DNA of 12,170 bases, from NCBI GenBank assembly GCA_002284615.2, contig MU069778.1, positions 285,377-297,546 of the forward strand, given 5' to 3'. This document shows, piece by piece, positions 1 to 6,517 of this stretch; position 1 is the first letter of the stretch, and every line of letters begins with the position of its first letter. A program made the translations under genes and the position numbers. The notes beneath the pieces are model-generated. The model was not told where the DNA came from. It saw only the letters and a program-made list of their open reading frames with translations, and ran no database searches. The DNA comes from Dunaliella salina (lineage: Eukaryota > Chlorophyta > Chlorophyceae > Chlamydomonadales > Dunaliellaceae).

Positions 1-65
1 CCTCCGTTGGGGGTCCGTTACAGTATTGAAGTCCTACTCATTGAAAGCCACCCTCCTTTGGGGAT

Positions 66-95
66 CCTTTGAGCCTCCTTTGAGCCTCCTGTGAG
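66..95. repeat. Short 11-bp tandem repeat
   Basis: Three head-to-tail copies of an 11-bp unit (CCTTTGAGCCT) start at 66, 77 and 88; the third copy has one change. A similar CCTCC-TTGGGG-TCC phrase occurs at 1 and 51. No gene is recognised in 1-290; the open frame on the minus strand there has no family features and reads through these repeats. Confidence 0.6.
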
Positions 96-300
96 GGCAA
101 AGGGTTCCTTTGGGACCCCCTCTCTCCAGTAGGGCAGACCCCTTTCAGAGTCTGTCAAGTTGCCAATCAGTGACAAATGTCTAGATTCAAACAAACAAGG
201 GTATTTTACACAGAAGCTACTATCAGTTATGCTTACTCTGCCCAAAATGTGCCAAACAAGCCTCCAGATTAATTTAGCTTGAAGTTCAAACATTACCGTG

Positions 301-420
301 CGGTTGAATTGCGGTTGAAGCGGTTGATTTCAACCGTACGGTTGATTCAACCCCTTGCGGTTGAAAGGCGGTTGAAATAATTTCAACCGCTCATCAACCG
401 CATCAACCGCTCTTCAACCG
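301..420. repeat. Cluster of direct and inverted CGGTTGA words
   Basis: The word CGGTTGA occurs at 301, 312, 321, 339, 358 and 369. Its reverse complement TCAACCG occurs at 330, 383, 394, 403 and 414, with a degenerate copy near 347. Forward copies dominate the left half and inverted copies the right half, so the block is a compound inverted repeat. Its centre is a perfect palindrome at 368-390 with 11-bp arms (GCGGTTGAAAT) around one base. It could form a cruciform or a branched RNA hairpin. No coding frame or known element is recognised. Confidence 0.8.
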
Positions 421-486
421 TGCCAGGGAATTTCTGACGCACAATAAAATGAAAGGCAAAGGAGTTTTGATAGCAAATCCGCGCAT

Positions 487-873
487 GAAGCAAGAAACAG
501 ACACCGTCCACAAGGGTCATGAAGAGCGCAACTCAGTGTGCAAGCCACACAAGAGAAAAGGCACATAACGAGGGCCCATGGTCAAGGAGAGCCTACCCAC
601 TTCAGCATGCTTGGACCCCAATGAGTTAGAGTGCAGCTCCTCTCAACTCATGTGTACCATGCAGCATGTGCGCCCTATTGGCAAACCAAGCAAGAAGCAA
701 GAGTGTACCATCGACACAGGGTCATGCAGAGCGTTGCTCAGCGTCCAAGCCACACAGGAGGAAGACACACCGCGAGGGCCCATGGCCAAGGAAAGCCTAC
801 ACACTTCAGCATGCTTGGACCCCAATGATGAGTGAGAGTGCAGCTCCTCTCATGTGCACCATGCAGCATGCGC
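487..873. repeat. Tandem duplication, unit about 204 bp
   Basis: Two diverged copies lie head to tail, roughly 487-691 and 692-873. The match is clearest around GAGGGCCCATGG (570 and 774) and CTTCAGCATGCTTGGACCCC shortly after each. The offset is 204-205 bp with small indels. An open frame (666-1253, +) crosses the second copy, but the repeats and odd composition make it unlikely to be a gene. I recognise no element. Confidence 0.75.
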
Positions 874-898
874 ATACATCCTGTAAGCCCCCTAGGCT

Positions 899-1125
899 GG
901 GCCCTCAAGCACGCACCCATCCTCAGCGTAACACAAACCTAGTGCTACAGTCCACAAGCCCCAGTATGTTCCTCACAACGCCAGCTCCACACTTCTGCCT
1001 GCAAGTCTGTATACCCCCCAAGCAATGGCCCCTCAAGTGTGCACCCATCCCCATGGCAGCAAGAAAACCGTGTCACAGCCCATCAGCCACAGTGTGTTCC
1101 TCACAATGCCCTCCCCACACCTCGT
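899..1125. repeat. Tandem duplication, unit 128 bp
   Basis: Two copies at about 899-1026 and 1027-1125 share the CCTCAAG...GCACCCATCC start and the GTTCCTCACAA-GCC-CCACAC end, offset by 128 bp. The period is not a multiple of three, so a protein frame would not repeat, which argues against coding. It adjoins the 204-bp duplication, so 487-1125 is a small cluster of local duplications. Confidence 0.65.
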
Positions 1126-1343
1126 TTCGGCGCATGTTCACATCAACTGGGTTTTGGCTGGCTGTGGCTCTGGGTGCACTCCTTTTGGGTGCACTGTTTT
1201 TGCTTCTTCCTCTCCAAGTCACACCTGCGCTTGAGTTGGCTAAAGGTGGGTAAGGGCAGGGGCGCCCTCTCCCACTCTCGTGCGCCCTAGGAGCAGCACC
1301 TTCAGGGGTGCGAGGATGTGGCAGAGGCCCTTCATACATGAGC

Positions 1344-1437
1344 CTGTTGGACTTCCTAGGTGGACTTATTCCACTGGACTACAAGCTGGCGCCAGCTTGT
1401 AGTCCAGTGGAATAAGTCCACCTATGGAGTCCAACAG
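1344..1437. repeat. 94-bp zero-spacer palindrome
   Basis: The two halves meet at GGC|GCC between 1390 and 1391. The inner 34 bp of each arm (1357-1390 and 1391-1424) are perfectly complementary. The match then continues to 1344/1437 with two imperfect positions (1356/1425 and 1354/1427), making 45 of 47 paired positions per arm. There is no loop. This could be a fold-back element, the core of a hairpin element, a structured RNA precursor, or the product of a palindromic duplication. The two mismatches argue against a simple fold-back read artefact. Confidence 0.9.
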
Positions 1438-1577
1438 AGCCACCCAACCAGTGCACAGACTTAATCATACTGGTCGAGCGCGCTAGGGAGATACTTAGGG
1501 TGCAGAGACAAAAACTGAAGCAAGCTGGTTTTGCCGCTGGGGTCCTGCTCTGTGGCATTGTCACGCTTGTACTGTAA
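1416..1577 (+). CDS. Candidate terminal exon with C-terminal membrane anchor (uncertain)
   Basis: An open frame without its own ATG runs from the right arm of the palindrome to a TAA at 1575-1577. Its last 34 codons from 1473 look protein-like: a charged amphipathic stretch (LVERAREILRVQRQKLKQ) followed by about 17 hydrophobic residues (AGFAAGVLLCGIVTLVL) directly before the stop. That is the layout of a tail-anchored membrane protein or of a protein ending in a membrane helix. A possible splice acceptor (GCACAG) ends at 1458, just before. I do not recognise the family and see no upstream exon. It could equally be a chance frame. Confidence 0.25.
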   Translation, partial: VHLWSPTEPPNQCTDLIILVERAREILRVQRQKLKQAGFAAGVLLCGIVTLVL

Positions 1578-1740
1578 TTGGGCTATGGTTGTGCAGTGCT
1601 GCCATGGCGGCTCCCCAGCCTAGGCGCTCAGCTCCCCAGGCCCCTCTTGCATGCGGCAAGGGCAAATCAGCTCCCCAAGGTTGATCACGAGTGGCTTTCT
1701 GTTTGCTACATTAATGATATTTATTATGGAATTTGAGAGC
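1578..1740. other. Gap without recognised gene; three CTCCCCA repeats
   Basis: The stretch contains three loosely spaced copies of a GGCTCCCCA / CAGCTCCCCA phrase between about 1608 and 1680. No gene or known element was recognised. Confidence 0.4.
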
Positions 1741-1744
1741 TTCG

Positions 1745-1815
1745 TGTTTGTTCGGGTTCGTTGTCAGAGCAGAATTCTAGGTCAATGAGGTGGAAATCTC
1801 TGTCTCTGAGATCAT
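1745..1815 (-). mobile_element. LINE-1 family fragment (minus strand)
   Basis: Read on the minus strand, this piece encodes RDFHLIDLEFCSDNEP, which aligns with RDIHLVELKFCPDTNP in the larger LINE-1 copy downstream and RDIHLIELKFCPDTNP in the copy at 4118-5700. The DNA also matches by eye, with the AGAATTCTAGGTCAATGAGG part equivalent to the nuclease-motif region. It is a short, diverged fragment. Its left limit is unclear, since similarity fades below about 1745. Its right side meets the (GT)n tract. Confidence 0.6.
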
Positions 1816-1816
1816 G

Positions 1817-1818
<2 letters not shown>

Positions 1819-1900
<82 letters not shown>
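1819..1900. repeat. (GT)n microsatellite ending at an N
   Basis: About 40 uninterrupted GT dinucleotides are followed at once by a single N at 1901, so the true length is probably unresolved in the assembly. It lies exactly between two divergently oriented LINE-1 fragments. Alternating purine-pyrimidine DNA of this length can adopt Z-form. Confidence 0.97.
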
Positions 1901-1901
1901 N

Positions 1902-2793
1902 GGACAGCATTTATCACGTTCTGCTTAGGTGTACCAACCCAACAATGAGTGGGATGCACACCAACAGACACCATGCGGCCCTTAGTCTCTGTGTAGAAGC
2001 CCTGAGTGAAGACCGGTATGGCTCTTCCCTCATTAGCATGGATGGCTGCAATCATGACAGACTTCTGGATCAAGGCATACAAATCCCTGAAAACACCTCT
2101 CGAGCTATTCCAGATTGGGTTTTCCCAAATGACATTGCCTCACCTGCTCGGCACCAAAGCCGCCCTGATGCTCTTTTTGTGCGCCCCATACCAGGCAGAC
2201 AAGCCCACCTTGATCCTACCAAGATCCCCCCACAAGATAGGGATATCCACCTCGTCGAACTTAAATTCTGCCCTGACACAAATCCCTTCATCACTTTAGA
2301 ACGTGCACGGACTCAACATTCCCACACCATAACTAGACTTAAGAAACCCAAACAGGAATAACAAAGTGACTATGCATACCATCTTAATTGGTGTGGGTGG
2401 CACAATTTACAATGAGCTAACAATTACACCTCTCATAACTCTGGTTCTTACCAAACAGAAAGCCAAATCACTAGCATCCAAGCTCAGGCTCACCTTGCCA
2501 TCCAAAGATTATCCACCATCATTAACACTAGACATGCACTTTGCTTTCAGAGGGCATCTGGGAGGAGGTTTGCTGGGCGCGCGGCGGCGGCTGAGGATGG
2601 AAGAAGGAGAGTCCGCGCGCTCAGGGGCATGGCTTGCAATCCTCCAGATCCCCATTAGTTCTGTCTCTTGCTCTCTCCTAAGCTAGTTTTGTCTAGTTTA
2701 GGTGGAGGGCCTCCTGGTGAGGCCTCTAACTTTTGTTAGGGGTTCTTCCCTTAATGCACGCGGCCTTTGGCTTGCGTAGGCTTTTTTTTTCTT
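1902..2793 (+). mobile_element. LINE-1 copy A, 5'-truncated, with 3' end
   Basis: This is the 3' part of a non-LTR retrotransposon: the end of its ORF (to 2658), a short 3' UTR, and a terminal CTTAATGCACGCGGCC...GCTTGCGTAGGC motif followed by a T-rich tract (2780-2793). The same 3' end recurs at 4122-4160 (minus), 8246-8291 and 9476-9530, which fixes the element end. The last bases before the tail can fold into a hairpin (ACGC/GCGT and GCC/GGC around TTT). The left end abuts the (GT)n tract and the N, so the truncation point and any target duplication cannot be defined. Confidence 0.8.
1903..2658 (+). pseudogene. LINE-1 ORF C-terminal part: zinc knuckle end plus PD-ELK nuclease-like domain
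   Basis: The frame opens with HVLLRC, the H-x4-C half of a CCHC zinc finger. It then has a conserved stretch with MSGMHTNRHHAALSLCVEAL, and RPDALFV (Pro-Asp at 2164-2169) followed 30 residues later by HLVELKF (Glu at 2257, Lys at 2263). P-D...E-x-K is the signature of the PD-(D/E)XK fold used by restriction-like endonucleases of R2-type and Dualen/RandI LINEs. The frame breaks near 2345 (a stop at 2359; coding continues one frame over with NRNNKVTMHTILIGVGG) and shifts again near 2490, ending in NPPDPH and TAG at 2656-2658. So this is a recently inactivated copy. Assignment to a restriction-like-endonuclease LINE is inference from the motif spacing and its place after the zinc finger. Confidence 0.7.
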
Positions 2794-3070
2794 TTGTGCA
2801 GGCATTCCAGCACCCGAGCAACATCAGCAAACCAAGGGCGCCATAGCATCACCTCTACAACAGGATACTGCACTTGAGACTGTTTTGGCTGGGTCAGTTT
2901 CTAGCTTGACAAGACAGTGTGATTTTTGTCAAACCTTGCCTTTGGACTCTTGCCTGGCCGTTCTCCCTTATAAAGGGCTTAGTTTTGTGTGCTTGTGTTT
3001 TTGCTGAAGTTCCACAGGATGTTGCTATGTCCTTATAATGAACGAAGTGTAACAACAACAATAACAACCT
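2794..3070 (+). other. Possible 3' end of a third retroelement; otherwise no gene
   Basis: No gene is recognised. The right end (about 3040-3070) reads GTGTAACAACAACAATAACAAC, an A/C-rich short-unit tail like those closing many LINEs. It lies directly before LINE-2 sequence begins. A TTATAAAGGG sequence at 2968-2977 resembles a TATA box, but with no transcript start evident I give it no weight. Confidence 0.3.
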
Positions 3071-3156
3071 TCTCTTGCCAAGAATGCCAATCTGATCTTG
3101 CAGCTGAACAGATAGGGAAAAAGAGGGCGTGCCTCACTGGAGTGTGACAACCAAAC

Positions 3157-4117
3157 TTTGATTGTGTGGCTGCTCTTTTCATTAAGTGCGCCACAGGACT
3201 CTGTCCCCGATCAAGCGGTTGGATCGACCGGTCACCAAACGTGTTAATGTCCTGGCGCCATATGTTAGACAGCTTTTGCAAGTTGCTGTATGACAAGGCT
3301 TGCATACCCGAGTGCTGGAAGCATGCTAAGCCTTACCCCTCTCAAGAAGGGACCACTTCTAGATCCCAATTATCATTGCATGCTGGCTGTCAGTGGCACA
3401 CTGTACCACATGTATGCCAATGTGCTGCACTCACTTGTTACTGCTTGGTGCAAAGCATCAAAAAAGATCCCCTATGCTCAGTTTGGTTGGTTGGTTGGTA
3501 TATACCACTAGCATGGGTGGAACACACTCCAGCCCATTTACATTTTGCGACCCTTGCAGCATGCAGCACGTGTATTTTAGCCAAGACAGTCCAGACAACG
3601 TACTGCATTTATCAATTTTAAGCAAGCCTATGACACTATCCCAAGGCAAGCACTTCGGCATCACTTGCAGCGCACCTCCATGCCCACACCCTTCCTGGAT
3701 CTCAGGAATCATCCAGAACATGTATGACAAAGGTGACAGACGCTTGCGGGAGGGGCGCAAGGTGCTATCACAGGGACAAGTGGCATGTATATTACACACT
3801 TGTTGTATGCGGATGACTTAACATTGACTGGAAATGACGCCAGTGCAACGCAAACTATGTTGAATCGCTTGGATTCTTATGCTCAAAGAAAGTATTTGAT
3901 TGTCAACCCCTGTGTGCCGAGTCAGATGTGGTTCTCTTAAACTCACCAGGACCCAATCTGCCTGTGTCACAGTTGGTGGAGTGCCATTGCCCCACAAGGA
4001 GTCCTTAAAGTATTTGGGCATGTGGTTTCACAAGAACATAAGCATGGCTAAGTCTTCGGACCATGTCCCCGGTCCTTTCATGGCATCTGCATTCTGGATC
4101 AGGCAATTTGCACGAGG
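3157..4117 (+). pseudogene. LINE-2 reverse transcriptase domain, broken
   Basis: Reverse transcriptase copies element RNA into DNA at the target site. From 3157 the frame reads FDCVAALFIKCAT and later DKACIPECWKHAK. After a frameshift near 3325 it continues as LTPLKKGPLLDPNYHCMLAV and MYANVLHSLVTAWC. Motif A is FINFKQAYDTIP (3608-3643); the catalytic Asp expected after FI is Asn. Motif C is YADD at 3806-3817 within THLLYADDLTLTGND. Between MYDKGDRR (about 3740) and AQGAITGTSG (from 3755) the residues carrying motif B (usually G-V/R-Q-G-C-P-L-S-P) are missing, so an internal deletion removed part of the palm. Stops lie at 3509 and 3578. After about 3898 the frame shifts again to GGVPLPHKESLKYLGMWFHK (thumb), ending at IRQFAR where LINE-1 is inserted. 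Confidence 0.8.
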
Positions 4118-4252
4118 GAAGGGAAAAAAAAAAGAAAAGCCGCGTGAATTAAGGGAAGGCCCTCTAACTGGAAAGCTAGAGGCCTCAAGGCCCTCAGAAC
4201 CACACTAGACTCAGCTAGCCTAGGAAAGAGCCAGAAACAGGTATAATGGCAA

Positions 4253-4892
4253 TCTGGAGGATTGCTCGCCACGCCTCTGGAAGCCCAGACTCTCCTTCTC
4301 CCGTCCTCTACCACTGCGCGCCCAGCAAAACCCCTCCCAGAAGCCCCCTGAAAGCAAAGTGCGTGTTTAGTGTTAATGATAGTGTTTAATCTTTGAATGG
4401 CATGGTCCCTAAGTTTGAATGCTAGCGATTTCGCTTTTTGTTCAGTATGGCCCTGATTCATAGGAGGTGTGATTGTATCATCGTTGCAAATGGTGCCAGC
4501 CACACCAGTTAAGACAGCGTGCACAGTCACTTTATTATTCCTGCTTGGACTTCTTGAGCTGCGGGTTTTAAGCCTAGTCATGGTGCGAGAATGTTAGGTT
4601 ACTGCACGTTCCAGAGTGATGACTCATTCGGACCCCTTCGGAAGGGGTTTGTGTCGGGACAGAATTTTAGTTCAATAAGGTGGATGTCCCTGTCCTGAGG
4701 AGGGATTTTGGAAGGATCAAGGTAAGTTTGTCTGCCTGGAATAGGGTGCACAAGGCTAGCATCAGGGGGTTTTGGTGCCGGGCAGGGGAGCCAGCACCAT
4801 TGGGAAAAATCCATTCTGGAATAGCTCTTGATATATTTGCAGGGACTTGTATGCCCTGATCCAGGAGTCGCCCGTTACTGTAGCCATCCATA
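4253..4892 (-). pseudogene. LINE-1 copy B, nuclease-like C-terminal ORF remnant
   Basis: On the minus strand the remnant runs from MDGYSNGRLLDQGIQVP (from 4891) through IPEWIFPNGAGSPARHQ to PDASLVHPIPGR and DIHLIELKFCPDTNPF. So the P-D...E-L-K nuclease-like motif survives, but in shifted frames. After a small deletion it resumes with MTRLKTRSSR (4581) and HAVLTGVAGTICNDDTIT, and ends with SNPPDCH near 4253. Where copy A has TAG after the final His, this copy has TAT, so its frame runs on into the 3' UTR. It is clearly a pseudogene with several frameshifts. Confidence 0.7.
4870..4892. repeat. Target-site duplication, left copy
   Basis: Left copy of the direct repeat flanking the 438-bp insertion; the partner is 5331-5353 (21 of 23 identical, with an 18-bp exact core). 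Confidence 0.8.
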
Positions 4893-5330
4893 CAATGGTT
4901 ACAATTGTTACAATGGGGCTTAGGCCTTCAGCCCGAAAGTTAGGCTGCTGGGCTATCTCTAGCTAGTAAACAGTGTAAAACAGAAGCTCATTCAACATGT
5001 CCACAGGCAGACACTACCAGCACATAATTTCTAGTACATGAAGCTAGTTGAAGATAGCGCCAGTCCAGTGGCAAATGTGCGACAGAGCGTTCACATGCAA
5101 AATACAACAGAGCAGGGTGGCAAAGCGTTTGTGCTGGTTGCAAAGGGCACACATGTAAGATACAATGCAGAGGTGTACAAGCCATGGTCTATGCTATGAT
5201 TCAACCAGGAAACTCCAAGCGCCACCAAGGAAAATATGTTTAGAGACTTTATGCTGCCCTGCGACACACCTGCAGCCTACCCAGCAATCCACGTTTAGCA
5301 TCATGGTGATCCACCAGGGACACCACAACC
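4893..5330 (-). mobile_element. 438-bp retro-insertion with 18-23-bp target duplication
   Basis: The insertion splits LINE-1 copy B and is bounded by an 18-bp exact direct repeat (TTACTGTAGCCATCCATA at 4875-4892 and 5336-5353). The repeat extends to 23 bp with two mismatches. In minus orientation the insert ends in an ATTGTAAC-type short repeat (about three copies next to 4893), the usual look of a LINE or LINE-derived 3' tail, so it probably inserted on the minus strand and is 5'-truncated. It carries no convincing protein; a 65-codon cysteine-rich frame (4988-5185, minus) has no clear zinc-finger spacing. The family is not one of the other two seen here. Confidence 0.7.
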
Positions 5331-5353
5331 GCTCATTACTGTAGCCATCCATA
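5331..5353. repeat. Target-site duplication, right copy
   Basis: Right copy of the direct repeat flanking the 438-bp insertion. Removing the insert and one copy restores continuous LINE-1 reading (MDGYSN followed by RLLDQGIQ on the minus strand). Confidence 0.8.
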
Positions 5354-5452
5354 GCAATAAGGGATGAGCCATACCGGCCTTTACTGAGGGCTTTTACACA
5401 AAGACTTAGGGCTGCATGGTGTCTGTTGTTGTGCATCCCGCTCATTGTTGAG

Positions 5453-5619
5453 GCGGGAACCTGGTGTGGTCTGTTCGGACCGCATTCCCGAAAGGGTCGT
5501 GGAGGTCGTGGGTTCGATTCTGTGGAGGTTTGATAAGGCGGGCCTTATACCGGGTGCTAAGGTCGTTCCCCCCGTGATGCTTGGGGGCTAGTCCCGCTTG
5601 CGCAGCTTTTCCTTTTCCT
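5453..5619 (+). mobile_element. tRNA-derived SINE inserted in LINE-1 copy B
   Basis: The head is tRNA-like. GAACCTG (5457-5463) pairs with GAGGTTT (5525-5531) as an acceptor-like stem, with one mismatch. An A-box-like TGGTCTGTTCGG lies at 5467-5478. A B-box GGTTCGATTCT at 5511-5521 has a five-pair T-stem. The anticodon arm is not canonical. The body ends in GCTTGCGCAGC followed by a pyrimidine-rich CTTTTCCTTTTCCTTT. It is flanked by a 5-bp direct repeat TTGAG (5448-5452 and 5620-5624). Removing it gives exactly the length found at the same place in LINE-1 copy A. RNA polymerase III transcription from the internal boxes is inferred. Confidence 0.65.
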
Positions 5620-5701
5620 TTGAGCTTGTACACCTGAGGAGTACGTGCTCAATGTGGTCTATATCATCACATAGTGGGCGTCCTCCATAGCTGGAAAAGT
5701 A

Positions 5702-6274
5702 TGAGCGCATGCTCTGGGGTGCAGGCTACATGTATCACTCTGGCTGGGGAAAACGTACTCGATTCCAGCTGGCATGTATGCCAGCCAAGTGTGGAACACA
5801 GAGTATCTGGAAGGTCAGGAATTCTCGAGTGAAGTGCATCACACGAGTTTTTTAAAGGGCACATTAGGTGTGAAGCGTGCAACCACAAACTAGGCTGTTC
5901 TGAGAGAATGTGGGCATATGCCCTTGCAGTTTATTGGTTTAAGTCTGCTGCCAAGATGTACAATGGCATGATCAGCTCTAACTGTGAGACGCTGAGAAAA
6001 ATCTTTCAAGCGGATCTGCACATGCAGTCTAGGGCACCTTCATGCTGGACTGCCCAGGTTCAAAAAGGCTGTCAAGGATTGCGGCGCCGTGAATCCTTTG
6101 ATGGCAATGAAGCAGGGCATGCCAATTTCCATGCAAGATTTTTCTGATGACGAAGTACTGGATGTGCAGTGCATGGAGAGCTGTTGAAGGAGTGGATCCG
6201 CAAACAACAAACAACAATTGGCCCCTTGTGCTTTGCCTTTTGATCAGGATATGTGCAAGCCTATCAGGACGCCA
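5702..6274 (+). pseudogene. LINE-2 post-RT region, broken
   Basis: This continues the LINE-2 protein after the LINE-1 insertion: HALGCRLHVSLWLGKTYSIP, GMYASQVWNTEYLEGQEF, FLKGTLGVKRATTN, then TAG at 5891-5893 where the family usually has Trp (from memory), then AVLRECGHMPLQF. A one-base shift moves the frame to VYWFKSAAKMYNGMISSNCE (from 5908), followed by SCWTAQVQ. A later frame gives AWRAVEGVDPQTTNNN and FDQDMCKPIRTP up to 6274, where the self-insertion interrupts it. The function of this region in LINEs is not well defined; it links the RT thumb to the zinc knuckle. Confidence 0.7.
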
Positions 6275-6516
6275 CTTGGCTTGCGCACCCAGTTTCAGCA
6301 TCTGTTTTCTTCATTGCCTGAAAATGGTGCAATGCGGCTTTGAGACTTCACTAACCAGACTGATGTCTTAGAATTAGCCAAGTTTGTGTCTGCTTGCTTG
6401 AAATGCTGTGCCTGAGTTTTGAGCAATGCATTCAATTTCCTAGTCTGGTCTGGTTACAGACCTCTGTGTTTCCGCCCAGCTGCCCTTGAAGGCGGATATA
6501 AACCTTACCTATCCTG
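6275..6516 (+). mobile_element. LINE-2 3' fragment inserted into LINE-2 (nested, 11-bp duplication)
   Basis: This 242-bp piece starts with GLRTQFQHLFSSLPENG, equivalent to NLRTQFHHLFSCAPRG in the host near 6930-6975, and runs through DFTNQTDV, the 3' UTR, the 3' hairpin (6471-6496) and an AACCTTACCT tail. It is flanked by an exact TCAGGACGCCA direct repeat (6264-6274 and 6517-6527). Removing it joins KPIRTP to the host's GCHLNLPQHVMQNV in frame. So it is a strongly 5'-truncated copy that landed in a member of its own family. Confidence 0.75.
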
Positions 6517-6517
6517 T

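Larger units (their letters stand above)
4118..5700 (-). mobile_element. LINE-1 copy B inserted in LINE-2, itself interrupted twice
   Basis: This is a second LINE-1 copy, opposite in orientation to its LINE-2 host. On the minus strand it starts near 5700 with GGRPLCDDIDHIEHVLLRC (zinc finger half; the DNA encoding it ends near 5625), continues with MSGMHNNRHHAALSL at 5445 downwards, resumes at about 4892 with MDGYSNGRLLDQGIQ, and reaches the 3' end at 4160-4122, which has the CCTTAA-TCACGCGGC motif and a poly-T tract on the minus strand. It is interrupted by a 438-bp insertion (4893-5330) and a SINE (5453-5619). The exact 5' junction with LINE-2 lies between about 5685 and 5702. No convincing long target duplication is left. 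Confidence 0.75.

Noticed and set aside
301..420. CGGTTGA cluster as a CRISPR array or telomeric repeat
   Set aside because: The words are 7 bp with irregular 9-19-bp spacing and mixed orientation in a eukaryotic context, and do not match TTTAGGG or TTTTAGGG telomere units.
666..1253. 195-codon open frame ending in a hydrophobic stretch
   Set aside because: It crosses two tandem duplications, one with a period not divisible by three, and most of it is Pro/His/Cys-rich without any domain. The hydrophobic end alone is not enough.
1777..2082. Poly-His-Thr frame on the minus strand
   Set aside because: It is a translation of the (GT)n tract and an N.
2966..2980. TATA-like TTATAAAGGG as a promoter
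   Set aside because: It is a single short A/T match with no downstream gene except a dead LINE.
5667..5888. 73-codon minus-strand frame in the 5700-5890 region
   Set aside because: The plus strand here clearly encodes the LINE-2 post-RT protein (SLWLGKTYSIP...GMYASQVW), so the minus frame is a shadow.
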